Source: Paraglaciecola sp. L1A13
Lineage (GTDB): Bacteria > Pseudomonadota > Gammaproteobacteria > Enterobacterales > Alteromonadaceae
Direction of reading: 5' to 3'
DNA: 64,000 nt
Assembly: GCF_009796745.1 (NCBI RefSeq)
Contig: NZ_CP047024.1
Location: 3,410,001 to 3,474,000, forward strand
Positions 51,893 through 62,594 of this stretch are shown one piece after another (positions within the stretch are counted from its first letter, which is position 1; each line of letters opens with the position of its first letter). The notes under the pieces are model-generated. The model was not told the origin of the DNA and made no database searches. It saw only the letters and a list, made by a program, of their open reading frames with translations. Both the position numbers and the translations under genes were made by a program.

Positions 51893-52772
51893 TTTATACC
51901 AAGAAGAGTTTTATCCTTCTCCTATACAAAACACGTGGAAGGAATTTAAAGAAAATCATGCCGCTGTAGTGAGTCTATATTGCGTTATCTTCTTTATATT
52001 CATCATGATATTTGGCCCCTTTTTAGCGCCATTTGATCCGCTTCAGCAACATATCGACTTTCTGTTGGTTCCCCCTGCGTGGGACAACAACGGTGATATA
52101 AGCCATTTATTTGGAACCGACGGTTTAGGCCGCGATATGCTATCGCGCATTATCTATGGCTGCAGAATGACTTTTGGGATCAGCTTGTTGCTGGTTGTTG
52201 TATCGATGTTGATTGGGGTAGCTCTCGGTGCAATGGCTGGCATGAGTAAGGGTTTTCGCTCCAGTATGGTAAATCATTTATTAGATTCCATCATGGCCAT
52301 CCCTACTCTGCTTATCGCGATTATTATTATCGCGATTGTTGGTACCGGTCTGGTTAACAGTATGTGGGCTATCTCGCTTGCGCTAATTCCACAATTTATC
52401 CATCAAACTCGGGATATCGTGCGGCAAAAAATGAAAAAGGAATATGTACTAGCCGCTCAATTAGACGGTGCTGGTAAAGTGCATATCTTTTTCAATTCTA
52501 TTCTGCCTAATATGGCTGAAATGCTTGTAGTGCAAGTCACGCTCGCACTGTCTGTGGCTATTCTTGATATTAGTGCCTTAGGTTTTCTAAACTTAGGTGC
52601 ACAAGCACCATCCCCAGAACTAGGGGCGTTGTTATCCGAAGGTTTGTCTGCTGCTTATGTAACACCGTGGAATATCGCCCTACCAGGTGCCGCTATATTT
52701 TTCATGATGGTGTCAATTAATTTAGTCGGTGATGGTTTGCGATCCGCCTTACGTTACAGGTTGCTACGTTAA
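51879..52772 (+). CDS. sapC: SapC-like ABC transporter permease
   Basis: 297 residues. DppC-type permease: cytoplasmic N-terminus with KEFKENHAAVVSLYCVIF, periplasmic segment with HLFGTDGLGRDMLSRIIYG, and an EAA loop AAQLDGAGKVHIFFNSILPN. It overlaps sapB by 14 bp and sapD by one base. Confidence 0.92.
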   Translation: MPRLNLYQEEFYPSPIQNTWKEFKENHAAVVSLYCVIFFIFIMIFGPFLAPFDPLQQHIDFLLVPPAWDNNGDISHLFGTDGLGRDMLSRIIYGCRMTFGISLLLVVVSMLIGVALGAMAGMSKGFRSSMVNHLLDSIMAIPTLLIAIIIIAIVGTGLVNSMWAISLALIPQFIHQTRDIVRQKMKKEYVLAAQLDGAGKVHIFFNSILPNMAEMLVVQVTLALSVAILDISALGFLNLGAQAPSPELGALLSEGLSAAYVTPWNIALPGAAIFFMMVSINLVGDGLRSALRYRLLR

Positions 52773-53767
52773 TGATTTTGCTCGACATTAAAAACCTGAC
52801 TTTAGAAATTGAATCGCAAAGTGGTTGGATCAAAGCGTTAGACAAAATAAATCTTGTTATCACTGAAGGACAAATTCATGCGCTTGTGGGTGAGTCAGGT
52901 TCAGGTAAAAGTATAATCGTCAAAGCCATCGTAGGGGCTATTTCAGACCGCTGGCGGATCACCGCAGATCGTATGACTTGGCGCGGACAAGATTTACTCA
53001 AGATGTCAGTTCGTGAAAGACGTAAAATTATTCGCTCAGATATCTCGGTCATATTCCAGAACCCAAAAAGTTCGCTCGATCCTATCGTGACGTTGGGTAA
53101 CCAGTTAAAAGAAGTTATTTTGGCCACCAACCTAGAAAAAGGCATGTTTTGGAACCGCGCGAAACAGCGCAAGAAGTACGCATCTGAACTGCTTCATCGG
53201 GTCGGTATAAAACACCATGAAGCTTATATGCGTAGTTTACCGCATCAAATTCCTAATGATATCTGTCAAAAGTTTATGATTGCTATGGCGCTAGCCTCAC
53301 AACCTAAATTGATTATTGCTGACGATCCGACCCGGGGCATGGAAATCACTGACAAAAGTCAGATATTGAAATTATTGACGCGAGTCAATCAAGTTCGAAA
53401 ACTCAGTATACTTTTTGTAAGTCATGACTTATTAGCCATCTCCAGTATGGCTGACCATATGACCGTATTGTACTGTGGTCAAACGGTTGAAAGTGGCCGT
53501 ATGAACCAACTGCGCCGACGCGCGTTGCATCCATACACCAAAGCATTACTTGAGAGCGCCCCAAGCTTTCGCACTGATTTACCGCCTAAATCACCTTTAA
53601 GTTCATTAGGTGGCACAATACCCACCTTTCAACATTTACCTATAGGCTGTAGATTGGGACCTCGATGTCCTAGGGCCCGCCGAGAATGCGTAAAGGTGCC
53701 AGAAGTTCGTCGTATTCATGAACATACTTATAGCTGTCATTTCCCATTACACCGAGATCAAAAGTGA
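52772..53767 (+). CDS. sapD: SapD-like ABC transporter ATPase
   Basis: 331 residues. Walker A GESGSGKS and a C-terminal oligopeptide-transporter domain with CRLGPRCPRARREC. The signature region reads LPHQIPNDICQKFMIAMA rather than LSGGQ, and Walker B is LIIADDPTRG, with Asp in place of the usual catalytic Glu. SapD proteins have a divergent signature in known relatives too, so the dimer probably has one impaired site. Overlaps sapC and sapF. Confidence 0.9.
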   Translation: MILLDIKNLTLEIESQSGWIKALDKINLVITEGQIHALVGESGSGKSIIVKAIVGAISDRWRITADRMTWRGQDLLKMSVRERRKIIRSDISVIFQNPKSSLDPIVTLGNQLKEVILATNLEKGMFWNRAKQRKKYASELLHRVGIKHHEAYMRSLPHQIPNDICQKFMIAMALASQPKLIIADDPTRGMEITDKSQILKLLTRVNQVRKLSILFVSHDLLAISSMADHMTVLYCGQTVESGRMNQLRRRALHPYTKALLESAPSFRTDLPPKSPLSSLGGTIPTFQHLPIGCRLGPRCPRARRECVKVPEVRRIHEHTYSCHFPLHRDQK

Positions 53768-54549
53768 ACGATTTACTCTCTGTTGAAAACCTAACATTCG
53801 AAAACTGTCACGGTAAACGTTGGCAGCATAAGGGCAAAAGGTTCACTTTAGGCCCGGTTAATTTCAGTATTCAGGCAGGTGAAACGCTAGCCATCGTTGG
53901 CGCAAATGGCTCGGGTAAATCTTTACTTGCAAAGCTGCTTGTTGGCTTAGAGCGTCCTGATAGTGGGTCCATATATCTTAATGAACGTAAACTAGAGCAG
54001 TACGACAATAAACACCGTGTGCTCAATATCCGCATGGTATTTCAAAATAGTAATGAGTCACTGAATCCTGGCATAACCTTAGGTTCTATATTAGAAGAGC
54101 CACTTAAGCTCAATACCAACCTAGATCCGCGAGCCCGGATCATAAAAGTGGAGCAGACACTTAAACTTGTTGGCTTGCTGCCTGAACATCGTTTTTTTTA
54201 CCGCCATATGCTTTCTGACGGCCAAAAACAGCGGGTAGCCCTTGCCCGAGCGATAATACTGAACCCACAAGTTATTGTTGCCGACGAGCCTTTTGCCGCA
54301 TTGGATCCATCGGTGCGCTCGCAAACAGTTAATCTATTGATGGAACTTCAAAGAGAACTTGGTCTAGGCTTTATCTTTATCTCACATAACTTGGGGATAG
54401 TGCGCCACATTAGCGACAAGATATTGGTGATGAAGCATGGCAAGGTTGTAGAATCAGGTAAGACAGATGTGATTTTTCATTGGCCAAAAGATGAATATAC
54501 AAAAAGACTCGTTCACGCTCACCAAGCTTTAATTAATGGGCAAGACTAG
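53764..54549 (+). CDS. sapF: SapF-like ABC transporter ATPase
   Basis: 261 residues, GTG start with a 4-bp overlap with sapD. All motifs are intact: Walker A GANGSGKS, signature MLSDGQKQRVALARAI, Walker B VIVADEPFAALDP, H-loop ISHN. It likely supplies the active ATPase site opposite SapD. Last gene of pspF-sapABCDF. Confidence 0.93.
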   Translation: MNDLLSVENLTFENCHGKRWQHKGKRFTLGPVNFSIQAGETLAIVGANGSGKSLLAKLLVGLERPDSGSIYLNERKLEQYDNKHRVLNIRMVFQNSNESLNPGITLGSILEEPLKLNTNLDPRARIIKVEQTLKLVGLLPEHRFFYRHMLSDGQKQRVALARAIILNPQVIVADEPFAALDPSVRSQTVNLLMELQRELGLGFIFISHNLGIVRHISDKILVMKHGKVVESGKTDVIFHWPKDEYTKRLVHAHQALINGQD

Positions 54550-54620
54550 GCTTTAAACTCATGGTGCATTGCGCGTAACATTGATTACATCGTGATGAAG
54601 TCATTATCAACGTTTTCCAT

Positions 54621-54668
54621 TCTCATTTAACTAATTAGAAGCAGGCGCTTCTAATCAGTTAAATGAGA
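54621..54668. terminator. Large bidirectional hairpin between sapF and oadB
   Basis: A 22-bp inverted repeat with a single mismatch and a 4-base centre (54621-54642 with 54647-54668). It lies between convergent genes. There is no strong T-run, so it may act partly as an mRNA 3' stabiliser. Confidence 0.65.
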
Positions 54669-54681
54669 CAATAAATACGAC

Positions 54682-55812
54682 TTACCCCACTAACGCTAGT
54701 AAAATACCCGCAGCCACAGCTGAACCTAATACACCGGCAACATTAGGGCCCATAGCATGCATTAACAGGAAGTTATGAGGGTTGGTTTCTAACCCAACCT
54801 TATTGACCACCCGCGCTGCCATTGGCACAGCAGAAACACCTGCGGCACCAATTAGAGGATTAATTTTCTCACTGGAAAATTTACCCAAGGCCTTAGCCAT
54901 TAATATGCCTGCCGCAGTTCCGATAGAAAACGCAATCGCGCCTAAACCTAAAATACCAAGGGTTTCCAATGTTAAAAATTTATCAGCAGATAATTTCGAT
55001 CCCACCGCTAAGCCTAGAAAAATCGTAACAATATTTATAAGTTCATTTTGTGCAGTATTGCTTAAACGATCAACTACACCTGATTCTTTCATCAAATTAC
55101 CAAGACAAAACATACCGATCAAAGGCGTTGCTGAGGGCAAAAATAGAATTGTCATTAGCAACACCGCCAACGGGAAAATGATTTTTTCACGTTTAGAGAC
55201 CACTCTAAGCTGCGCCATTTTGATATTTCTTTCATCTTCTGTGGTTAACAGACGCATGATAGGTGGTTGAATGATAGGTACCAATGCCATGTAAGAGTAT
55301 GCTGCAACCGCAATAGCACCTAGTAACTCAGGAGCAAGCTTCGACGCAAGAAAGATTGCCGTAGGCCCGTCAGCTCCGCCAATAATGGCAATAGCTGATG
55401 CATCCTTTAGGGTAAACTCAAAGCCAGGCACCCAGTTCAGCGCAATGGCTCCAAACAATGTACCAAAAATACCAAACTGAGCCGCAGCGCCAAGTAATAA
55501 CATTCTTGGATTTGCGATCAAGGCGCTAAAGTCAGTCATTGCCCCGACGCCCATAAAGATAAGCAAAGGGAAAACGCCTGTTTCAATTCCAACATGGTAA
55601 ATGTAATACAGCAGCCCACCAGGGTCGCTAAACCCTGCTAACGGGATATTGGTTAAAATGGCACCAAAACCAATTGGTAACAACAACAATGGCTCAAACT
55701 TTTTAACGATCGCTAAAAACAGTAGTAAGCACCCTACAGCCATCATAACAACCTGACCAATCTCAAAATGGGCCAGTGAAGTGCTTTGCCAAAGTAAGGT
55801 TAATTTATCCAT
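54682..55812 (-). CDS. oadB: Oxaloacetate decarboxylase, beta subunit (sodium pump)
   Basis: 376 residues, about nine to eleven membrane helices. It decarboxylates carboxybiotin and exports sodium ions. Conserved ion-channel motif [19 protein letters not shown], and [16 protein letters not shown] near the C-terminus. It lies 12 bp after oadA, last of oadGAB. Confidence 0.95.
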   Translation of the reverse strand: MDKLTLLWQSTSLAHFEIGQVVMMAVGCLLLFLAIVKKFEPLLLLPIGFGAILTNIPLAGFSDPGGLLYYIYHVGIETGVFPLLIFMGVGAMTDFSALIANPRMLLLGAAAQFGIFGTLFGAIALNWVPGFEFTLKDASAIAIIGGADGPTAIFLASKLAPELLGAIAVAAYSYMALVPIIQPPIMRLLTTEDERNIKMAQLRVVSKREKIIFPLAVLLMTILFLPSATPLIGMFCLGNLMKESGVVDRLSNTAQNELINIVTIFLGLAVGSKLSADKFLTLETLGILGLGAIAFSIGTAAGILMAKALGKFSSEKINPLIGAAGVSAVPMAARVVNKVGLETNPHNFLLMHAMGPNVAGVLGSAVAAGILLALVG

Positions 55813-55824
55813 TAATACGTCCTT

Positions 55825-57612
55825 TTAACCCAAAACCAGCATGGTTTGACCTGATTGCACAGCATCGCCTTCTTTGACCAATATTTCGCTGATCGTCCCC
55901 GAAGCAGTTGAGCGGATTTCAGTTTCCATTTTCATGGCTTCCATGATGACGATAACGTCACCTTCGCTGATCACATCACCAGAGCGCACTAAAATCTTAA
56001 ATATATTTCCCGCTAGTGGCGCTGACACTTCTTCGCCTTGGCCAGCAGGTAAAATGGGCGCATCTGTGCTTTGTGGCGCAGCACCACCGACCGGTTGAAT
56101 ATCAGTTAACTGACCACCCTGACCTACTTCTACCGCGTAAACTTTGCCATCGACACGGACTGAATATGACTCTACAGCCTTCGCGGGCGAAGTTGATACA
56201 ACTGGCGCTGAGCTTATATCGTCAGCACTAGGCGCTGGCTCAAATGCCTCAGGGTTATTACGATTTTTTAAGAATTTAAGCCCAATTTGTGGAAATAATG
56301 CATAGGTTAAAACATCATCAATAGCTTGTTCTGCCAAGGTAATGCCTTCTTCTTTTGCCTTTGCTAATAATTCTCGCTCCAATATAGGCAATTCATCTTC
56401 AAGTAAATCAGCAGGTCGACAAGTAATGGGTTCTTTGCCGTTGAGCACCCTTGCTTGCAGCTCTTTGTTTACCGGCGCAGCAGTGGCACCATATTCGCCT
56501 TTCAACACACCAGCGGTTTCTTTGGTAATACTTTTGTAACGCTCACCGGTCAACACGTTTAAAACAGACTGAGTGCCGACAATTTGAGAGGTAGGCGTCA
56601 CCAGAGGTATAAAACCGAGATCTTCACGCACACGAGGGATCTCTTTAAGCACTTCGTCGAGCTTATCCTGAGCACCTTGCTCTACCAGTTGAGATTCCAT
56701 ATTCGTTAGCATGCCACCAGGTACTTGTGCGATTAAAATACGCGCGTCCACTCCTTTTAGGCTTCCTTCAAATTTGGCATATTTTTTCCGAACATCCCGG
56801 AAATAAGCTGCTATTTCAGCCAATAAAGGCAAATCTAGTCCTGTGTCACGAGGCGTATTTTCGACGATCGAGACGATGGTCTCCGTTGCAGTGTGACCAT
56901 AGGTCATACTCATAGAAGATATAGATGTATCAAGAATGTCAATTCCAGCGTCAATCGCCTTCTGGTATGTCGCAGTGCTCAACCCTGTGGTTGCGTGACA
57001 CTGCATAGCAATTGGCACGCTCACAGTCTCCTTGAGGCGAGTTATGAGCTCTTCACAGACATATGGCTTAAGTAATCCCGCCATATCCTTAATGCAGATG
57101 GAATGAACACCCAGATCTTCGAGCTGTTTAGCCATGTCTAACCAAAGTTCCAGAGAATGGACCGGACTGACTGTATAGGAAATAGTCCCTTGGGCGTGCG
57201 CACCAACTTTAATGGCCGCACCGACCGCTGTTTTGAGATTACGAATATCATTCATCGCGTCGAAAATTCTAAATACATCGACGCCGCTAGTGTGAGCCCG
57301 CTCTACAAACTTTTCTACAACATCATCTGCATAGTGACGATAGCCCAGCAAGTTCTGTCCTCGAAGTAACATTTGTTGCTTGGTCTTAGGCATGGCTTGC
57401 TTTAACAACCGAATGCGTTCCCAAGGATCTTCCCCAAGATAACGAATGCACGAATCAAATGTCGCGCCGCCCCAGGTTTCTAATGACCAATATCCAACTT
57501 GATCAAGTTTCGCTGCAATGGGCAACATATCTTCGATACGCATGCGTGTAGCGAGTAATGATTGGTGTGCGTCACGCAGCACAACATCCGTGATGGCTAG
57601 AGGTTTTGACAT
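55825..57612 (-). CDS. oadA: Oxaloacetate decarboxylase, alpha subunit
   Basis: 595 residues: N-terminal carboxyltransferase domain ([17 protein letters not shown], metal and substrate residues in [12 protein letters not shown]), a conserved PYC_OADA segment, and a C-terminal biotinyl domain with EAMKMETE, biotin Lys561. It moves the carboxyl group of oxaloacetate to biotin. Between oadG and oadB. Confidence 0.96.
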   Translation of the reverse strand: MSKPLAITDVVLRDAHQSLLATRMRIEDMLPIAAKLDQVGYWSLETWGGATFDSCIRYLGEDPWERIRLLKQAMPKTKQQMLLRGQNLLGYRHYADDVVEKFVERAHTSGVDVFRIFDAMNDIRNLKTAVGAAIKVGAHAQGTISYTVSPVHSLELWLDMAKQLEDLGVHSICIKDMAGLLKPYVCEELITRLKETVSVPIAMQCHATTGLSTATYQKAIDAGIDILDTSISSMSMTYGHTATETIVSIVENTPRDTGLDLPLLAEIAAYFRDVRKKYAKFEGSLKGVDARILIAQVPGGMLTNMESQLVEQGAQDKLDEVLKEIPRVREDLGFIPLVTPTSQIVGTQSVLNVLTGERYKSITKETAGVLKGEYGATAAPVNKELQARVLNGKEPITCRPADLLEDELPILERELLAKAKEEGITLAEQAIDDVLTYALFPQIGLKFLKNRNNPEAFEPAPSADDISSAPVVSTSPAKAVESYSVRVDGKVYAVEVGQGGQLTDIQPVGGAAPQSTDAPILPAGQGEEVSAPLAGNIFKILVRSGDVISEGDVIVIMEAMKMETEIRSTASGTISEILVKEGDAVQSGQTMLVLG

Positions 57613-57642
57613 CTTGGGTTCCTAATTAACAATGAGTAAAAT

Positions 57643-57906
57643 TTAGTGTTGGCGGCGGTACTGTTCGACAGCCGCAGATATTGCTGCAACAACTGGCACT
57701 GACACACCTGACTGATTGGTCGCTGGACTAATGCTGCTAAGGGCTTTATTGACCGACTTAGGGACTTCTTCAGGAAACTTAGCCGAACCCCAAGCAATAA
57801 TGTTGACCGCTGCAATCAGTAACGTCAAAAAGAGAAAAACAACTGACATACCCACTAAAAGGAGCATCCCAGCCTCAAGTAATAACGACATAACATCAGG
57901 TTGCAT
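57643..57906 (-). CDS. oadG: Oxaloacetate decarboxylase, gamma subunit
   Basis: 87 residues from ATG 57906 (MQPDVMSLLLEAGMLLLVGM), preceded by GGAG; the frame extends to 57990 but that extension is unlike the family. One membrane helix (about 8-35) followed by a cytoplasmic tail. It links the alpha and beta subunits and binds Zn in known pumps. The His-rich C-terminus is short (YRRQH). First gene of oadGAB. Confidence 0.9.
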   Translation of the reverse strand: MQPDVMSLLLEAGMLLLVGMSVVFLFLTLLIAAVNIIAWGSAKFPEEVPKSVNKALSSISPATNQSGVSVPVVAAISAAVEQYRRQH

Positions 57907-58288
57907 AGTTAGTATTTCTCCGATAACTGACAAAACGACCCGATAAGTACCATGAGAAATGGCAGAAAACAACTTTTTAGGGGAACCCAAAAAGAATAAA
58001 AAATAAGAAATAATTCACTTTTCTTGCATTATTACCCAATAAATAGCCGTCAATGCTGAATATTCAGTTCAATCTTAACCGATTGGATAACTTATAGGTG
58101 TCTGTTATATCGCATAAATAATTCAAGAACAGATTCAAGAACAGAGCCATCGGTTCAAGAACAGGGCCATCGGCAAATTTATATGTGGGATTACCCTAAA
58201 TGACTAACTGAAAATACCGAAGCAATAGCTTCAACAGTCAGTTGCTAGAAGCGCTTGATCCTTGTACGGCAGTGTTATTTTACAGCAG
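57907..58288. other. Intergenic region between oadG and the tRNA operon
   Basis: About 380 bp. It holds a 12-bp palindrome CTGAATATTCAG (58056-58067), the small tandem repeat described next, and presumably the oad promoter. I see no gene in it. Confidence 0.4.
58122..58173. repeat. Short tandem repeat, 20-bp unit
   Basis: A partial 12-bp copy (58122-58133) followed by two 20-bp copies of TTCAAGAACAG(A/G)GCCATCGG (58134-58153 and 58154-58173), differing at one base. Confidence 0.9.
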
Positions 58289-58290
58289 GT

Positions 58291-58320
58291 AAAAAAAAAC
58301 CCACTAAATAGTGGGTTTTT
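58291..58320. terminator. Terminator of the tRNA operon
   Basis: CCCACT / AGTGGG with an AAAT loop, flanked by A-runs on the left and T-runs on the right, so it works in either direction. It lies 6 bp past the last tRNA. Confidence 0.85.
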
Positions 58321-58325
58321 TAATA

Positions 58326-58402
58326 TGGTGCGCATGGAAGGATTCGAACCTCCGACCGCCTGGTTCGTAGCCAGGAACTCTATCCAGCTGAGCTACATGC
58401 GC
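58326..58402 (-). tRNA. tRNA-Arg (anticodon ACG), copy 2 in transcription order
   Basis: 77 bases with encoded CCA. Acceptor GCGCATG / CATGCGC, D-arm GTAGCTCAGCTGGATAGAG, anticodon loop CTACGAA, T-arm GGTTCGAATCC. Identical to the copy at 58448-58524. ACG is read as ICG after deamination and decodes CGU, CGC and CGA. Confidence 0.97.
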
Positions 58403-58447
58403 AAACAGGGTAATTTAATATTAGACTAATATATTAAACTTTAAAAA

Positions 58448-58524
58448 TGGTGCGCATGGAAGGATTCGAACCTCCGACCGCCTGGTTCGTAGCCAGGAAC
58501 TCTATCCAGCTGAGCTACATGCGC
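58448..58524 (-). tRNA. tRNA-Arg (anticodon ACG), copy 1 in transcription order
   Basis: Identical 77-base gene, separated from the other copy by 45 bp. Likely cotranscribed with tRNA-Ser and processed from one precursor. Confidence 0.97.
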
Positions 58525-58630
58525 AAAATTGTTATTTGGTAAAACATATTAGGCACTCTACCTTGTTTTACCTAAGCTTATTTCCTTTAGTCTAAGCTTC
58601 TTAATAATCAACTGATTACCGTTTATGTTA

Positions 58631-58721
58631 TGGCGGAGAGGGAGGGATTCGAACCCTCGATACGAGTAATACGTATGGTTCCTTAGCAGGGAACTGGTTT
58701 CAGCCACTCACCCACCTCTCC
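58631..58721 (-). tRNA. tRNA-Ser (anticodon GCT)
   Basis: 91 bases including encoded CCA, with the long variable arm of class II tRNAs (CATACGTATTACTCGTAT region). Acceptor GGAGAGG / CCTCTCC, anticodon loop CTGCTAA. It decodes AGU and AGC. First of the Ser-Arg-Arg cluster downstream of csrA, an order widely conserved in gammaproteobacteria. Confidence 0.96.
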
Positions 58722-58809
58722 GGAAAACCGTCAAATTGTTGCTACTGATTTATTTGAGTTAGTAATTATGCAAAAGCATATCTATCTAACAAAGGCCTAA
58801 TTTACCTAA

Positions 58810-58864
58810 CTTCCTTAGCTTGGGAAGCGCCTTTCACCGTTTGGTGTCTCTCCTAAATCTGGAG
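58810..58864 (-). other. Three consecutive small stem-loops between csrA and tRNA-Ser
   Basis: On the minus strand: CTCC-7-GGAG (58864-58850), CACC-AAAC-GGTG (58846-58835) and CTTCC-8-GGAAG (58827-58810), packed in 55 bp. They could be part of the tRNA operon leader or a small RNA. No promoter or terminator makes this firm. Confidence 0.3.
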
Positions 58865-59025
58865 CCGAAGTTTACCGAGCCTCAGGAGTAAGTCAAACAC
58901 TTTTTATAAAGATTTAATCTACTTGCTGGTATTTTGAGCCGTTCGTACAAAAAACGTCTTTAACGAGCAATAATCCAACGAACTAACAGGCAATTTATTA
59001 TAGATAAAGGTAAATTGATTGCATA

Positions 59026-59052
59026 AAAAAAGCTGGATAAACCAGCTTTTTT
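59026..59052 (-). terminator. Terminator of csrA
   Basis: AGCTGG-ATAAA-CCAGCT (59031-59047) with A- and T-runs on the outer sides; works on the minus strand about 20 bp past csrA. Confidence 0.85.
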
Positions 59053-59070
59053 TTTCAGTGAACGATAAAA

Positions 59071-59286
59071 TCAATTATCTTCATCTGATGTTGCTTGTTC
59101 ATGATCGGCCAGCTGACCATTTTTCTCAGCTTGAATTCGCATGTAAATCTCTTCTCGGTGAACAGATACTTCTTTTGGTGCATTCACACCAATTCTTACC
59201 TGATTACCTTTAACACCTAATACCGTTACCGTGACTTCGTCACCGACCATTAAGGTTTCACCAACACGACGGGTCAAAATTAGCAT
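59071..59286 (-). CDS. csrA: Carbon storage regulator CsrA
   Basis: 71 residues, begins [20 protein letters not shown] and has [19 protein letters not shown], the full RNA-binding CsrA fold with the conserved Arg44-region. It binds GGA motifs in mRNA leaders. Slightly longer C-terminal tail than E. coli (61). Downstream of alaS and upstream of tRNA-Ser as in many relatives. Confidence 0.97.
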   Translation of the reverse strand: MLILTRRVGETLMVGDEVTVTVLGVKGNQVRIGVNAPKEVSVHREEIYMRIQAEKNGQLADHEQATSDEDN

Positions 59287-59421
59287 TCTAAGCTCCTTAT
59301 CCGTTTACAAAAAAATAATCCCTAATTTAAAACTAGCGTATCTCTTTGAAATAACCAAAGAATTACACACCCGACTTTTCCTTATTCTTGTTGTCACCTC
59401 AAAAATTAGTCGATAGTACGC

Positions 59422-62019
59422 TTATAGTCTGTCTTGCAACCAACCTTCAACAGAAGCAATTGCTTGGTCTAAATTCTCAGGTTGAGAGCCACCAGCTTGG
59501 GCCATATCAGGACGTCCGCCACCTTTTCCACCCACTTGCTGAGCAACAAAATTAACCAACTCACCAGCTTTCACCTTTTGAGTTAAGTCTTTAGTCACAC
59601 CTGCAATTAGACTCACCTTATCGTTATTGGCAACACCTAATAAAATGATGCCGCTACCGATTTGGTTTTTCAGATCATCTATCATGGAGCGTAATGCGCC
59701 ACTTTCAATGCCTTGTACATGATAAGACAAGACTTTTATCCCTTTTATTTCGTTAACCTGAGATAAAAGATCATTTCCAGCACTATTAGCAATTTCTTGT
59801 TTAAGACGAGTCACTTCTTTTTCAAGTGTCTTTGTTTGCTCGATAAGTTGCGTTACTCGTTCTCCCACGTTATTCACGTCGGTTTTTAAGACACCACTGA
59901 GGGAGCTTAGTTCGCTAGCTTGTTGTTGTACATGTTGCAAAGCCATTAGCCCAGTAACAGCTTCGATACGTCTAACGCCCGAAGCGATCCCACTTTCTGA
60001 AATAATCTTGAAAAGGCCAATATCACCTGTACGCGCAACGTGCGTACCGCCACACAACTCCATTGAAAATTCGCCCATAGACACGACTCGCACATCGTCA
60101 TCATATTTTTCACCAAACAAAGCCATTGCGCCGGCCTCTTTTGCTTGCTCTAACCCCATAAGACGCGTTTGCAATACATGGTTAGCAAGAATTTGTTCGT
60201 TAACCATAGTTTCGGTTGCTAGGATTTGTTTCTTCGTGAGGGCTTCAAAATGAGAGAAATCAAATCGTAGGCGCTCGGGCTGTACCAAAGAACCTTTCTG
60301 GTTAACATGATCACCCAATATAGATTTCAGCGCAGCGTGCATCAAATGTGTAGCACTGTGATTGAGTTTAATTGCCTGACGTCTAGCACAATCGACTTTA
60401 GCTTCGACTCTATCTCCAACGCGCACGCTACTTGTTGCCACGCCTTTATGAGCAATGGCCTTACCGAGCTTCACAGTATCGGTTACGTTAAATCCACCCT
60501 TATCAGTGGCTAGCACGCCCGTATCACCGGCTTGACCACCTGACTCCGCATAAAATGATGTTTCATCGAGAATAATGGTACCAGATGTATCTGGGGCTAG
60601 CTCATTAACCGACTCACCTTGAAAGAATATTTCTTTTACTAGCGCTGTATTATCTTCATGCTCGTAACCAACAAATATAGATTCTTGGTCGCTACGTAAT
60701 TGTTCATTGTAATCCACATCAAACTGACTGGCTTTTTGAGCACGTTTTCGCTGCTGAGCCATTGCTTTTTCAAAGCCTTCCTCGTCAATTTTCAGACCCT
60801 TTTCACGGGCTACATCATTCGTCAAATCCGCTGGAAAACCATATGTGTCATAAAGTTTAAACACCACTTCACCTGGCACAACGTTACCATCGAGTTCTGC
60901 TAGGGCATCATTTAAAATAAGCATGCCGCGCTCTAGTGTACGCGAGAATTGTTCTTCTTCGATACGCAGCACTTTTTCTATAGAAGCACGTTGGTCATTC
61001 AACTCAGGGTAAGCGTCACCCATCTGTTCAGCTAAAGCGGCGACTAATTTGTAAAAGAATACACCTTGAGCCCCGAGTTTGTTTCCATGACGAACTGCAC
61101 GACGAATAATACGGCGCAATACGTAACCACGACCTTCATTTGATGGCATGACGCCATCAGAAATTAAAAAGCTACAAGAGCGAATATGGTCAGCAACTAC
61201 ACGTAAAGACTTATCTTCAAGACTTGTTGTTCCGACTAAATCTGCAGTAGCCTTAATCAAATTTTGAAAGATATCAATCTCGTAGTTGCTATGCACATTC
61301 TGCAAAATAGCCGATATACGCTCAAGTCCCATGCCCGTGTCTATAGACGGTTTGGGTAACGGCTGCATATCACCATTAGCTTGACGATTGAACTGCATGA
61401 AAACTAAATTCCATATTTCAATAAAGCGATCACCATCTTCTTCGGGTGAACCTGGAGGGCCGCCCCAAATATGTTCACCGTGATCGTAAAAAATCTCGGA
61501 ACATGGACCACAAGGGCCTGTGTCACCCATCGACCAAAAATTGTCAGACGTGGCAATACGGATAATCTTCTCTTTGGAAATGCCAATATCATTATGCCAA
61601 ATATCAAATGCTTCATCGTCTTCAGAGTAAATGGTCACCAACAATTTATCTTTTGGTAACTTTAATTCTTCAGTCAAAAACGCCCATGCGTAGCCGATAG
61701 CTTCTTTTTTGAAATAATCTCCGAAACTAAAGTTGCCGAGCATTTCAAAAAAAGTGTGATGACGCGCTGTATAGCCAACGTTTTCTAAATCGTTGTGTTT
61801 ACCACCCGCTCGAACACAACGTTGTGAAGAAACTGCCCGCGTGTATTTTCGTTGTTCGGTGCCGAGAAAAACGTCTTTAAATTGGTTCATCCCTGCGTTA
61901 GTGAATAACAGGGTTGGATCGTCACTTGGAACCAGAGACGAACTAGAAACTTTTTGATGCCCTTTATCCGCAAAAAAGTTTAAAAAGGTTTGCCGAATTT
62001 GCGCTGTGCTCTTACTCAT
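59422..62019 (-). CDS. alaS: Alanyl-tRNA synthetase
   Basis: 865 residues. Class II catalytic core ([35 protein letters not shown]), editing domain with the zinc/water motif [11 protein letters not shown] and [13 protein letters not shown], and a C-terminal oligomerisation domain with [13 protein letters not shown]. It charges tRNA-Ala and clears Ser/Gly errors. Usual length (about 870). Between recX and csrA. Confidence 0.98.
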   Translation of the reverse strand: MSKSTAQIRQTFLNFFADKGHQKVSSSSLVPSDDPTLLFTNAGMNQFKDVFLGTEQRKYTRAVSSQRCVRAGGKHNDLENVGYTARHHTFFEMLGNFSFGDYFKKEAIGYAWAFLTEELKLPKDKLLVTIYSEDDEAFDIWHNDIGISKEKIIRIATSDNFWSMGDTGPCGPCSEIFYDHGEHIWGGPPGSPEEDGDRFIEIWNLVFMQFNRQANGDMQPLPKPSIDTGMGLERISAILQNVHSNYEIDIFQNLIKATADLVGTTSLEDKSLRVVADHIRSCSFLISDGVMPSNEGRGYVLRRIIRRAVRHGNKLGAQGVFFYKLVAALAEQMGDAYPELNDQRASIEKVLRIEEEQFSRTLERGMLILNDALAELDGNVVPGEVVFKLYDTYGFPADLTNDVAREKGLKIDEEGFEKAMAQQRKRAQKASQFDVDYNEQLRSDQESIFVGYEHEDNTALVKEIFFQGESVNELAPDTSGTIILDETSFYAESGGQAGDTGVLATDKGGFNVTDTVKLGKAIAHKGVATSSVRVGDRVEAKVDCARRQAIKLNHSATHLMHAALKSILGDHVNQKGSLVQPERLRFDFSHFEALTKKQILATETMVNEQILANHVLQTRLMGLEQAKEAGAMALFGEKYDDDVRVVSMGEFSMELCGGTHVARTGDIGLFKIISESGIASGVRRIEAVTGLMALQHVQQQASELSSLSGVLKTDVNNVGERVTQLIEQTKTLEKEVTRLKQEIANSAGNDLLSQVNEIKGIKVLSYHVQGIESGALRSMIDDLKNQIGSGIILLGVANNDKVSLIAGVTKDLTQKVKAGELVNFVAQQVGGKGGGRPDMAQAGGSQPENLDQAIASVEGWLQDRL

Positions 62020-62144
62020 TGATGATCCTGAAACAACATTTATTGATTTGAGGGTAAAAATGGCCTCAAATGGCCATTTCTAACTATTAATTAGTCAGCA
62101 ACGATAGCATGTTTTCTGCCGACTTGTTAAGGACTTCACTGTAC

Positions 62145-62594
62145 TTAGGACAGGCTTTGCAACGCATTAATTTGCTCGTGACTAAACCCGCGATACAGCA
62201 AAAATCGATTACGTTTTTGCTGTTCTTGCCAATCCTTTGCAGGTTTACGGCCAAATTTTTTCAAGGCGACTTGCAATAACAATGCATCCCAATCGATTTC
62301 TTGTTCGACAATAGCCTGTTCTATCAATTCGCCTGCCACTTCCTGTTGAATCAACTCATTGCGAATACGTTGCTCACCTACTCCTTTTGCCACTCGACTG
62401 CGAACGATCATTTCAGCGAAACGTAAGTCACTTTGAATATCAGCTTCACTAAACTGTTTAATACGTTCTTCGCAAAGCGCTTTGTCGTATCCCTTTGCTA
62501 ATAACTTTTTTAATAATTCATGGTAGCCATGCTCGCGCATGGATAAATATTTGGTAATACTATATTTAATGTTCTTGCTATCGTTATCTGTCAT
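62145..62594 (-). CDS. recX: Regulatory protein RecX
   Basis: 149 residues of the RecX three-helix repeat family: YLSMREHGYHELLKKLLAKG, DLRFAEMIVRSRVAKGVGEQ and KRNRFLLYRGFSHEQI. It modulates RecA filaments. In many gammaproteobacteria it follows recA directly, but here a divergent unrelated gene starts 44 bp upstream, so recA is not adjacent. Confidence 0.92.
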   Translation of the reverse strand: MTDNDSKNIKYSITKYLSMREHGYHELLKKLLAKGYDKALCEERIKQFSEADIQSDLRFAEMIVRSRVAKGVGEQRIRNELIQQEVAGELIEQAIVEQEIDWDALLLQVALKKFGRKPAKDWQEQQKRNRFLLYRGFSHEQINALQSLS

